Origin: Planctomycetota bacterium
GTDB taxonomy: Bacteria > Planctomycetota > UBA1135 > UBA2386
Length of the DNA: 13,085 nucleotides
Direction: 5' to 3'
Assembly: GCA_020425885.1 (NCBI GenBank)
Contig: JAGQRA010000701.1
Span: 1 to 13,085, forward strand
Shown here: positions 1-6,838 of the stretch, one piece after another
How the letters are laid out: the number at the start of each line of letters is the position of its first letter
Position numbering within the stretch: the first letter of the stretch is position 1
The notes under the pieces: generated by a model
Told to the model about the DNA's origin: nothing
The model's database searches: none
The model's input: only the letters and a program-made list of their open reading frames with translations
Translations under genes and position numbers: made by a program

Positions 1-402
1 GCCGTTCTTGGCGTCGCCGGCGCCGGCGAAGACGACGCCGTCCTCGAGGTGGTTGGGATCGAACGACCATTCCTCGAGCGTGGCCGGATCCTGATCCAGC
101 GTCAGTCGCATGTCGGGCGGGTAGACGATGCGCCAGGTGGCGCGATCGAGGTCGAGCTCCATGGCCAGCGGGCGGCCGCGGATGCGCGCCTCCGAGCGCA
201 GCCAGTTGATCTTGCTCTGGATCTTCTTGCCGCTGCCTTCGAGCCTGGCCGTCGGCACGAAGGCGCCGAGGTTGGGCACGATCATCGCGAACATCAGCGA
301 GATCAGCGTCAGGGTCACGAGCACCTCCATCAGCGTGAAGCCGGAGGCGTCGGATGCCGTGGGGCGCCGACTCGGGTGGGGGTCGCTCATGGTCGCGGTC
401 AC
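1..402 (-). CDS. GspH-like minor pseudopilin (type II secretion), partial at left edge
   Basis: This is a minor pseudopilin of the type IV pilin/T2SS superfamily, which would be cleaved by the prepilin peptidase and built into the periplasmic pseudopilus. The reverse strand encodes a short basic leader, then the class III cleavage motif G|FTLMEVLV with Glu at mature position 5, then a hydrophobic helix (LTLISLMFAMIVPNLGAF). The soluble part resembles GspH ('KINWLRSEARIRGRPLAMEL'). The gene runs off the window, so the C-terminus is missing. The start is uncertain. GTG at 402 lies 12 nt after an AAGGAG inside the end of gspG (415-420). ATG at 390 gives a 17-residue leader but has no such site. 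The gene lies 9 nt (GTG) or 21 nt (ATG) after the gspG stop and in the same reading frame, so the two are surely cotranscribed. Assignment to GspH rather than GspI or a general pilin is by the leader and the 'LRSEAR' region only. Confidence 0.8.
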   Translation of the reverse strand, partial: MTATMSDPHPSRRPTASDASGFTLMEVLVTLTLISLMFAMIVPNLGAFVPTARLEGSGKKIQSKINWLRSEARIRGRPLAMELDLDRATWRIVYPPDMRLTLDQDPATLEEWSFDPNHLEDGVVFAGAGDAKNG

Positions 403-411
403 GACTTCGTG

Positions 412-822
412 CTACTCCTTCTTCGCGCGCGAGGAGATGTCGTCGTCCGAGCCTTCGCTGCCATCGGGGCCGATGCTGATGATCTCGAAATCGTGCTTGC
501 TCTCGCCGACCAGCAGCAGCGGCTGGTCCCAGGCGTCGACCGCCGGGCGTTCGAGGTACCACGGCTTGCGCTTGTTCTCCTCGTTCTCGAGCTCCTCGAG
601 CGAGTCGGGCAGATGGCCCTCCATCGAGGCATACAGTTTGACCTGCTCGTAGGTGGTCTGGATGTTGCTCCGCGTCGTCTGGATGCGGGCTTCATCGCTG
701 GCGCCGATGACGTTGCTGGCCACCATCGTGGCGAGCAGGCCGAGGATCACGATCACGACCATGATCTCGACGAGGGTGAAGCCAGCTTCGCGGCGGAGAC
801 GGTCTGCTTGGTTCTGTTTCAT
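412..822 (-). CDS. gspG: Type II secretion system major pseudopilin GspG
   Basis: This is the major pseudopilin, the main subunit of the T2SS pseudopilus that pushes folded proteins through the outer-membrane secretin. The 136-residue product has a basic leader, the processing site EAG|FTLVEIMVVIVILG (Gly14/Phe15, Glu19 = mature Glu5), a hydrophobic helix to about residue 40, and GspG landmarks: 'MEGHLPDSLEELE' (68-80), 'DAWDQPLLL' (96-104) and a C-terminal 'SIGPDGSEGSDDDIS' (116-130). That last segment is the acidic loop that binds calcium in characterised GspG proteins. ATG at 822 is preferred over tandem ATGs at 852/849 because it gives a normal 14-residue leader. A weak -10-like TACACT (838-843, minus) would also put the transcript start downstream of 852. 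The gene is divergent from the S9/M49 peptidase operon and followed closely by a second pseudopilin gene. Confidence 0.92.
   Translation of the reverse strand: MKQNQADRLRREAGFTLVEIMVVIVILGLLATMVASNVIGASDEARIQTTRSNIQTTYEQVKLYASMEGHLPDSLEELENEENKRKPWYLERPAVDAWDQPLLLVGESKHDFEIISIGPDGSEGSDDDISSRAKKE
415..420 (-). promoter_or_regulatory. Ribosome binding site AAGGAG within the end of gspG
   Basis: The last sense codons of gspG read AAGGAG on the minus strand, immediately before its TAG. It is 12 nt from an in-frame GTG (402) and 24 nt from ATG (390) of the next pseudopilin gene. It therefore favours the GTG start and suggests translational coupling, although the spacing is longer than the usual 5-10 nt. 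Confidence 0.5.
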
Positions 823-973
823 GTCGGTTCGGCGAACAGTGTATCGCATCATCGGTCCGGAACGTCACGTTCGACGATCTCGGGACGAACTCCTTCCCGC
901 GACCTCGGTTTGCTTTCGGCCGCGGCAACGGACCGTGGCATCGGCTCGCCCGCACCGCAATGATGCTCGGCCT

Positions 974-3010
974 ATGCGCCTCCTCCCGTGCGTGACCGCG
1001 GTCCTCGCCGCCGTTCCCGTCCTGTTTGCCCAAGGACGTCTGACGCCCGAGCAGCTGGTGCAGCTGAAGCGGGTCGGCGGGCTCTGCCTGAGCCCGGACG
1101 GCCAGCACCTGCTGTTCACGGTGCGCGCGACCGATCTGGCCGCCAACAAGGGCTCGTCGACGGTGTTCGAACTGGCCGTCGGCCTCGATGGGGCAAAGCC
1201 GACTGCGGTCACCGCCGGCTCGTCGCCGGTCTGGCTCGATGCGGTACGATTTGCCGTGATCGACAACGGCGCGGTGCGGGTGCACCCGGTGGCGGGCGGC
1301 GAAGTGGTCGACTTCGAACTGCCCGCCGGGGCGGCCAACGTGCTGTGGTCGGCGGACCACGATCGGATCTCGTTCACCCGCGAGGTGTTGTTGGACCCGC
1401 CCGTTACGGCGGCCCATCCGGACCTGAAACAGGCCAACGCCCGCGCCTACGACGACCTGATGGTGCGGCATTGGGATCATTGGCACGACGGCACCTTCAG
1501 CCACCTGTTCGTCATGGCCGCCAGGCCCGGCGGCGAGCCGGTCGATCTGATGGCGGGCGAGCGGGTGCACACGCCGTTGCCGCCGTTCGGCGGCGCCGAG
1601 CACATCGCCTGGTCGCCCGACGGCAAGGAGCTGTGCTACGTCGCGCGACGGGTCGAGAACCCCGAGTCGAGCACCGACAGCCAGCTCTGGGTCGTGGCCG
1701 CCGAGGGCGGCGAGCATCGCTGCCTCACGACCGGCAACCCCGGCTACGACACCGATCCGGTCTACAGCCCCGATGGTCGTTGGATCGCCTACTCGAGCAT
1801 GGCCCGCGCCGGCTTCGAGTCGGACCAGAACCGACTGATGCTGCACGACCGCCGCACCGGCAAGAACACGGAGCTGCTGCCCGGGTTCGACGCCTCGCCG
1901 CACGGCGCGGCCTGGTCGGCCGACAGCAAGCGCCTGTTCTTCACCGTCGACGTCGACGGCACGACACAGCTCTACACCACGTCGCTGCCCGACGGCGGCA
2001 TCGCGGCGGTCGCGTTCCCGGTGACGAAGGGTCGGCACTCGATCTCGGACCTGCAGGTCGCTCCCGACGGCAACACCGTCTACGCGTTGCGCACGACGAT
2101 GGAACGCCCGGCCGAGGTGGTGAAGATCGATGTCCCGACCGGCGCCATCATCCAGCTGTCCGACATCAACGGCGACGTCTACCGCGACCTCGAGCTGCCG
2201 GTCATCGATGCCGAGTGGTTCGATGCCACCGACGGCAAGAAGATCCACGCCTGGATCGTCAAGCCGCCGGGCTTCGACCCGAAGCGGCGCTACCCGTTCC
2301 TGCTGTACTGCCAGGGCGGGCCGCAATCGATGGTCGGGCAGGGCTTCTCGTTCCGCTGGAACTTCCACCTGATGGCGGCCAAGGGCTACGTCATCGCCGG
2401 CGTCAATCGCCGCGGGCTGCCCGGCTTCGGCCAGGCCTGGAACGACCAGATCTCGCGCGACTGGGGCGGCCAGGCGATGCAGGACCTGCTCACGGTCTGC
2501 GACGAGATGCAGAACCGGCCCTACATCGATCGCGAACGCAGCGCCGCCATCGGCGCCAGCTTCGGCGGTTTCACCGTCTACTGGCTGATGGGCAACGCCG
2601 GCGATCGCTTCGCCTGCATGCTCGCCCATTGCGGCGTCTTCAACCTCGAGAGCATGTATCTCGCGACCGAGGAGCTGTTCTTCGTCAACTGGGACCTCGG
2701 CGGCCCGTTCTGGGCCTCGCCCGAGATCGCCGCCGACTACCGCCGGTTCTCGCCGCACCGCTACGTGCAGAACTGGCAGACGCCGCTGATGGTGATCGAG
2801 GGCGAGAAGGACTTCCGCGTGCCGTACGATCAGGGGCTGCAGGCCTTCACCGCGGCGCAGCTGCAGGGCGTGAAGAGCAGGCTCCTGGTGTTCCCGGACG
2901 AGGGCCACTGGGTGCTGCAACCGCAGAACGGCGTGCTCTGGCACCGCGAGTTCTTCGCCTGGCTCGACCGCTTCTGCCGGCCATCGGGTGACGAGGAGAA
3001 AGACAAGTGA
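974..3010 (+). CDS. Secreted S9-family serine peptidase (prolyl oligopeptidase / dipeptidyl aminopeptidase type)
   Basis: This is a 678-residue exported peptidase of clan SC family S9, expected to cut short peptides (often after Pro or at the N-terminus) outside the cytoplasm. A signal peptide covers residues 1-19 (cleavage near LFA|QG). Residues about 25-400 form the beta-propeller gate, marked by repeated 'SPDG'-type blades: 'LSPDGQHLLF' near 39, then 'AWSPDGKELCYVA', 'VYSPDGRWIAYSS', 'AWSADSKRLFF' and 'VAPDGNTVYAL'. The alpha/beta-hydrolase domain follows, with Ser529 in GASFGG, Asp613 in GEKDFRVP and His645 in DEGHWV, so the triad is complete. The start is set at ATG 974 because the open frame upstream to 653 is antisense to gspG and the signal peptide begins exactly here. 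No convincing Shine-Dalgarno site precedes it. The stop overlaps the GTG of the M49 gene by 4 nt. The exact S9 subfamily (S9B/S9C) cannot be settled by eye. Confidence 0.93.
   Translation: MRLLPCVTAVLAAVPVLFAQGRLTPEQLVQLKRVGGLCLSPDGQHLLFTVRATDLAANKGSSTVFELAVGLDGAKPTAVTAGSSPVWLDAVRFAVIDNGAVRVHPVAGGEVVDFELPAGAANVLWSADHDRISFTREVLLDPPVTAAHPDLKQANARAYDDLMVRHWDHWHDGTFSHLFVMAARPGGEPVDLMAGERVHTPLPPFGGAEHIAWSPDGKELCYVARRVENPESSTDSQLWVVAAEGGEHRCLTTGNPGYDTDPVYSPDGRWIAYSSMARAGFESDQNRLMLHDRRTGKNTELLPGFDASPHGAAWSADSKRLFFTVDVDGTTQLYTTSLPDGGIAAVAFPVTKGRHSISDLQVAPDGNTVYALRTTMERPAEVVKIDVPTGAIIQLSDINGDVYRDLELPVIDAEWFDATDGKKIHAWIVKPPGFDPKRRYPFLLYCQGGPQSMVGQGFSFRWNFHLMAAKGYVIAGVNRRGLPGFGQAWNDQISRDWGGQAMQDLLTVCDEMQNRPYIDRERSAAIGASFGGFTVYWLMGNAGDRFACMLAHCGVFNLESMYLATEELFFVNWDLGGPFWASPEIAADYRRFSPHRYVQNWQTPLMVIEGEKDFRVPYDQGLQAFTAAQLQGVKSRLLVFPDEGHWVLQPQNGVLWHREFFAWLDRFCRPSGDEEKDK
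2993..2998 (+). promoter_or_regulatory. Ribosome binding site GAGGAG for the M49 gene
   Basis: GAGGAG lies in the last codons of the S9 peptidase gene, 8 nt before GTG 3007 and 17 nt before the alternative ATG 3016. The spacing decides for the GTG start, giving a GTGA overlap with the preceding stop. Confidence 0.7.
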
Positions 3011-5217
3011 AGATCATGATGAAGACGACGCTCCGATTGCTGCCGTTGACCGTGTTGCTGCTCGTTGCCGCCTGCAGCGCCGCTCCCGAAGTGCCTGTCG
3101 GCGACGATGGCGAACCCGTGGCCGAAGAGCAGGCCGGCGCCGAGGAGTCCGGCGGCCCGGATGAGTTCGGCGTTGCCGATGAGCCGGCCGCGGCCGAGGC
3201 GGAGCCCGTCGCGACCGAGCCCGAAGTCGCTGCGCCCGACGATGCTGTGGTCCTCGAGGACGTGACCGCAGGCGAGCAGGATCCGATCGCCGCCGATGGT
3301 CGCCGCCACCTGCTCGATCGGGTCGACAACTCGGTCATCGTGCAGCTCTACGCCGACGGCTTCGACGCGCTCTCGCGCGACGACAAGCTGCTGGCCTACC
3401 ACCTGTCGCAGGCCGCGATCGCCGGCCGCGACATCAACCTCGACCAGCGCTTCGTCTACAACCTGCCGCTGCGTTGGATCCTCGAGTCGCTGTGGCTGGT
3501 CCGTGCCGAACTGCCCGATGACGTGCGGCTCGAGATCGAGCGCTACTGCAAGCTGTTCTGGGTGCACTCCGGCATCCACGACAACCTGTCGACGCAGAAG
3601 AACCTGCTGCGGCTGTCGTGGGATCAGTTCGCCGCGGCCTGCGCCACGGCCCACCGGGCCGGGCACGAGCTCGGCGCGCGGCAGATCGTGCCGCTGCGCG
3701 ACCTGCGCGAGGCCTACGCGGTGATGAGCGGCCCGGACAGCTACCGTTCGGTCACCGACAAGAGCACCGAGGACGGCAAGGACCCGCTGCTGGCGAGCTG
3801 CAACAACCTCTACGACGGCGTCGCCAGCGCCGACCTCGACGGCTTCGTCGAGAACAACGGGCTCAACTCGCGGTTGGTCAAGCGCGACGGCCACCTGGTC
3901 GAGGAGATCTACCGCTGTGGCGACGGCCGCAACTTCGCGCCCGGGCGCTACGCCGAGCAGATCGCCGCCGTCAACGAACACCTCGTCCGCGCCATGGCCT
4001 ACGCGCCGCCGGCGACCCGCGCGGCGATCGAGAAGCTGGTGCGCTACAACCAGACCGGCCGCCTCGAGGACTGGCGCGAGTTCAACATCGCCTGGCTGCA
4101 GGACAACGACTCGACGGTCGACTTCATCCTCGGCTTCGTCGAGGTCTACCTCGACGCCCGCGGCATCAAGGGCTCGTGGGAGTCGGTCATCAGCTACCGC
4201 GACGAACACAAGACCAAGGCGATCGCCGAGCTCGCCGTGCAGGCGCCGTGGTTCGAGGCCCGCATGCCGTGGGACGAGCGCTTCAAGAAGGCCTCTGTCA
4301 AGGGCATCTCGGCGCGCGCGATCAACGTCATCATGGAGACCGGCGACAGCGGCCCGATCACGCCGATCGGCATCAACCTGCCCAACGAGGCCGATGTCCG
4401 CCAGCAGTACGGCAGCAAGTCGGTCAACCTGGCCAACGTCGTCGAGGCCTACAACCTCGTCAGCGCGGCCGGCAGCCTCGACGAGTTCTCGTTCACCGCC
4501 GCCGAGGCCGAGCGGGCGCGGCGCTACGGCTCGGCGATGGATGACATGCATACCAACCTGCACGAGGTGGTCGGCCATGCCTCGGGCCAGGTCCTGCCCG
4601 AGATCACCAACCCGGCGCAGCGCCTCGGTCTGTTCTACAGCACGCTCGAGGAAGGTCGGGCCGACCTCGTCGGCCTCTACTGGATCGCCGACCAGAAGCT
4701 GAAGGACATGGGACTGGTGCCGAACGACGACGCCGTGCTGGCCAAGTACGAGGCCTATGCCAGGAACGCGCTGGTGCAGCTGCGCCGGGTGCCGAAGGGC
4801 GGGCGGGTCGAAGAAGACCACATGCGCAATCGGCAGCTGATCGTGCACTGGCTGCTGGCCAACGACGGCGGCGTTCGCAAGGAGAGCAGGAACGGCAAGA
4901 CCTTCTACGTCGTCGACTCGGCCGAGCGCTTCCGCGACAAGTGTGGCGAGCTGCTGGCGGAGATCATGCGCATCAAGGCCGAGGGCGACTTCGCCGCCGG
5001 CAAGGCCCTGGTCGAGACCTACGGCGTCAAGGTCGATCCGACGCTGCATGCCGAGGTCATGGCCCGCATCGATCGCCTGAATCTGCCGTCGGTGACCGGC
5101 TTCGTGCAGCCCGAGCTGGGCCTGATCCGCGACGAGGACGGCAACATCACCGACGTCGAGGTGTACCACTGCCAGGACCTGGCCGATCAGATGCTGCGCT
5201 GGAGCGGTCGTCAGTGA
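3007..5217 (+). CDS. Lipoprotein zinc metallopeptidase, family M49 (dipeptidyl peptidase III)
   Basis: This is a 736-residue M49 peptidase, predicted to remove dipeptides from the N-terminus of oligopeptides with one zinc ion. Catalytic motif 1 is HEVVGH (His519, Glu520, His524, the HExxGH hallmark). Motif 2 is EEGRAD (548-553), whose second Glu (549) should be the third zinc ligand. The 30-residue spacing between motifs matches the short form seen in Bacteroides DPP III rather than the roughly 58 residues of the human enzyme. Residues 1-22 are a signal peptide ending in the lipobox VAA-Cys23 with Ser at +2, so the enzyme should be a lipid-anchored envelope protein. Residues 24 to about 97 are a Glu/Asp/Ala/Pro-rich, probably disordered tether. 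GTG 3007 overlaps the S9 stop and the TGA overlaps the next gene's GTG. Bacterial M49 proteins are sometimes labelled 'dihydrofolate reductase' in databases; nothing here supports that activity. Confidence 0.93.
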   Translation: MKIMMKTTLRLLPLTVLLLVAACSAAPEVPVGDDGEPVAEEQAGAEESGGPDEFGVADEPAAAEAEPVATEPEVAAPDDAVVLEDVTAGEQDPIAADGRRHLLDRVDNSVIVQLYADGFDALSRDDKLLAYHLSQAAIAGRDINLDQRFVYNLPLRWILESLWLVRAELPDDVRLEIERYCKLFWVHSGIHDNLSTQKNLLRLSWDQFAAACATAHRAGHELGARQIVPLRDLREAYAVMSGPDSYRSVTDKSTEDGKDPLLASCNNLYDGVASADLDGFVENNGLNSRLVKRDGHLVEEIYRCGDGRNFAPGRYAEQIAAVNEHLVRAMAYAPPATRAAIEKLVRYNQTGRLEDWREFNIAWLQDNDSTVDFILGFVEVYLDARGIKGSWESVISYRDEHKTKAIAELAVQAPWFEARMPWDERFKKASVKGISARAINVIMETGDSGPITPIGINLPNEADVRQQYGSKSVNLANVVEAYNLVSAAGSLDEFSFTAAEAERARRYGSAMDDMHTNLHEVVGHASGQVLPEITNPAQRLGLFYSTLEEGRADLVGLYWIADQKLKDMGLVPNDDAVLAKYEAYARNALVQLRRVPKGGRVEEDHMRNRQLIVHWLLANDGGVRKESRNGKTFYVVDSAERFRDKCGELLAEIMRIKAEGDFAAGKALVETYGVKVDPTLHAEVMARIDRLNLPSVTGFVQPELGLIRDEDGNITDVEVYHCQDLADQMLRWSGRQ
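5201..5204 (+). promoter_or_regulatory. Ribosome binding site GGAG for the thioredoxin-TPR lipoprotein gene
   Basis: GGAG sits inside the last codons of the M49 gene, 9 nt before GTG 5214. It supports this GTG, which also places the signal peptide and lipobox at the N-terminus, rather than any start further inside the M49 gene. Confidence 0.6.
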
Positions 5218-6122
5218 CACGGGCGGCGGCGCTCGCCGCGCTCGTCGGGCTGGCCGCGTGCGCCACGCCGCGGTGGCAGGACGAGCTGCTGCCGGCGCTG
5301 TCCGACGCGCGCGCCGCCGGTCGGGAAGTCGTCGTCTTCTTCGCGCTGGCCGGCCGCGACGCCAGCGATCGGATGCAGGGCTGGCTCGACGATCCCCGCG
5401 TGCTGGCGGCGCTCGGCCGCGGCGGCTTCGCGGCCGTCACCTGTGACGGCTTCGAGAACAAGCGGCTCTACCAGGGCTGGGTCGGCTTCGGCGAAGGCAT
5501 GGGGATCGCGGTGCTCGACGGCGAGGGCCGGGTCTATGCCACCAGGCCGGGGCCGCAGGATCCGCCCGAGCTGGCGGCCTACCTCGATCTCTGCGCCGCC
5601 TCGCGCGCCGAACTGCGTCGGCTGCGGGCAGCCGCCGCCGCGGCGACCGCGGACCCGAACGACAAGCACCGCCTCGGCGTCCTGCTGCTGCGCCTCGGCA
5701 ACCGCGTCGAGGCCGAGCCGCTGCTGCTCGACGCGGCGCTGGCCGGGGTCACCGCCGCCAGGCATCACGTCGCGCGGCTGTATGCCCTCGAGGGCAGCCT
5801 CGAGAAGGCCTGGCACTGGTTGCGGCATGTGCCGCGGACGCCGGCCGCCGAGACGACGCGCGGCTATCTGCTCTACAAGGAGCGCCGGCACGAGGAGGCG
5901 GCACAGGTGCTCGAGGCCGCGCTGCAGGTCGGCGAACTCGGCGACGATCGCCAGCGCGCGCTGCTGTTCCTCGGCAAGGCACTGCACGAGGCGCGCCGCG
6001 ACGATCGCGCCGGGCCGTTGCTGCGGGCGCTGGCGAACGAGAACACCGGCAGCACGTTCGAGGCCGCGGCGCTGCACACGCTGGCGCACATCGCCGACCC
6101 CGATGACGGCCACACGCACTGA
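5214..6122 (+). CDS. Lipoprotein with thioredoxin-like domain (no CxxC) and TPR-like repeats
   Basis: This 302-residue protein probably acts as an envelope scaffold or partner of the two upstream peptidases; its function is unknown. The N-terminus (MTRAAALAALVGLAAC) is a lipoprotein signal with Cys16 and Ala at +2. Residues about 36-125 look like a thioredoxin fold of the type that opens with 'REVVVFFAL', with 'GFAAVTCDG' and 'GIAVLDGEGRVYA' as later strands. The position of the redox CxxC reads 'AGRDAS', so no dithiol is present. Residues about 150-295 are helical hairpins resembling TPR/Sel1 units: 'HRLGVLLLRLGNRVEAE', 'HHVARLYALEGSLEKA', 'TRGYLLYKERRHEEAA' and 'ALLFLGKALHEARRDDR'. GTG 5214 overlaps the M49 stop (GTGA), so translation is probably coupled. 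The gene closes the operon, 41 nt before the convergent Uma2 gene. The fold calls are by pattern and less certain than the reading frame. Confidence 0.85.
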   Translation: MTRAAALAALVGLAACATPRWQDELLPALSDARAAGREVVVFFALAGRDASDRMQGWLDDPRVLAALGRGGFAAVTCDGFENKRLYQGWVGFGEGMGIAVLDGEGRVYATRPGPQDPPELAAYLDLCAASRAELRRLRAAAAAATADPNDKHRLGVLLLRLGNRVEAEPLLLDAALAGVTAARHHVARLYALEGSLEKAWHWLRHVPRTPAAETTRGYLLYKERRHEEAAQVLEAALQVGELGDDRQRALLFLGKALHEARRDDRAGPLLRALANENTGSTFEAAALHTLAHIADPDDGHTH

Positions 6123-6163
6123 GCCACTGAGCGGCGCGGGGTCGGCAGCGGAATGGCCGCAGG

Positions 6164-6721
6164 TCAGCGGTCGAGCGGGAACAGGTCGGCGACGGTGACC
6201 GCGAACCCGGGCACGAGATCCTCGCCCGTGAGCCGGTCCTGCGGGCCGAGGACATGGATGCGATCGCGGCTCCGGTAGACGGTGACGGTCCGGTGCTGGA
6301 GTTCGACGACCCAGACCAGGATGGCGCCGTGCTCGAGCCAACACAGGGCCTTGTCGTGAACCGAGGCGAAGCTGCCGTTCGGCGAGGTGACCTCGACGGC
6401 GAGATCCGGCGGTCCGGGGAAGAAGCCGGTGCCGCGCGGTGGCCGCCGCGACTCACGGACGAAGGCTGTATCGGGTGCCCGCACCGTGTCAGGATCGCTG
6501 GCCAGCAGGAAGCCGGTCTCGGCACCGAACGTGACCCCGAGTCCGTGCTCGCGCACATGCCGCCCGAGGAGTTCTCCGAGGCGGGCCGCGACGGCGCCGT
6601 GCCAGTAGCCGGCCGGGCTCATCCGTCGCAGTTCCCCGCCCACGAGTTCGTGCCGGAACCCGGGCTCGTCGATCGCGAGCAACTGATCGGCCGTGGTCGG
6701 CGGACTCTGCATCTTCTGCAT
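6164..6721 (-). CDS. Uma2-family (DUF820) PD-(D/E)XK nuclease-like protein
   Basis: This is a 185-residue member of the Uma2/DUF820 family, a large restriction-endonuclease-like group common in cyanobacteria and planctomycetes with no settled biological role. Family landmarks appear in order: 'ELVGGELRRMSPAGYWHGAV' (25-44), the central Asp in 'RAPDTAFV' (Asp84), 'PPDLAVEVTSPN' with Asp106 and Glu110, and 'HDKALCWLEHGAILVWVVE' with Lys124. These give an apparently complete PD-D-ExK-type set, followed by 'TVTVYR'. The start at ATG 6721 matches the usual N-terminus and has GGAGAG 13 nt upstream. ATG 6754 would add 11 residues without a ribosome site. It is a single gene, convergent with the peptidase operon, with no methylase or toxin partner next to it. 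An in-frame ATG at 6712 is a further option. Confidence 0.88.
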   Translation of the reverse strand: MQKMQSPPTTADQLLAIDEPGFRHELVGGELRRMSPAGYWHGAVAARLGELLGRHVREHGLGVTFGAETGFLLASDPDTVRAPDTAFVRESRRPPRGTGFFPGPPDLAVEVTSPNGSFASVHDKALCWLEHGAILVWVVELQHRTVTVYRSRDRIHVLGPQDRLTGEDLVPGFAVTVADLFPLDR

Positions 6722-6790
6722 GGTATCGCGTTGACTCTCCGCGGCTGACTCCATGCCGCAAAGAGCTGTGTCCGGGATCGGCCGTCCGCT

Positions 6791-6814
6791 ACATGGAATC
6801 CCCAGGTTCCATGT
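6791..6814. repeat. 24-nt palindrome / stem-loop between the DUF2007 and Uma2 genes
   Basis: ACATGGAA at 6791-6798 is exactly inverted at 6807-6814 (TTCCATGT). Read as plus-strand RNA the stem extends through a U-G and a C-G pair to 10 bp around a CCCA loop; as minus-strand RNA one of those inner pairs becomes a C-A mismatch. It lies 24 nt past the DUF2007 stop and 36-69 nt upstream of the possible Uma2 starts (6754 or 6721). No T-run follows on either strand, so it is not a standard intrinsic terminator. It could be a transcript-end hairpin for the four-gene operon or an operator for Uma2. Confidence 0.6.
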
Positions 6815-6838
6815 CGCGGCAGTGCTCAGCGTGAGGCC

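Noticed and set aside
653..973. N-terminal extension of the S9 peptidase to 653
   Set aside because: The extension is antisense to gspG up to 822 and would bury the signal peptide that starts at ATG 974.
692..2944. Very long minus-strand open frame opposite the S9 peptidase gene
   Set aside because: It is antisense to a gene with complete S9 motifs and its translation is Arg/Ala/Val/His/Asp-rich low-complexity sequence. GC-rich codon use leaves the opposite strand open.
2830..5220. Minus-strand open frame of about 796 codons opposite the M49 gene
   Set aside because: It is a shadow of the M49 gene, which has signal, zinc motifs and ribosome site. The antisense product shows no domain and is Val/Asp/Gly/Arg-biased.
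6123..6163. Possible terminator between the convergent thioredoxin-TPR and Uma2 genes
   Set aside because: Only a 4-bp GC stem (GCGG/CCGC) without a T-run could be found, too weak to call.
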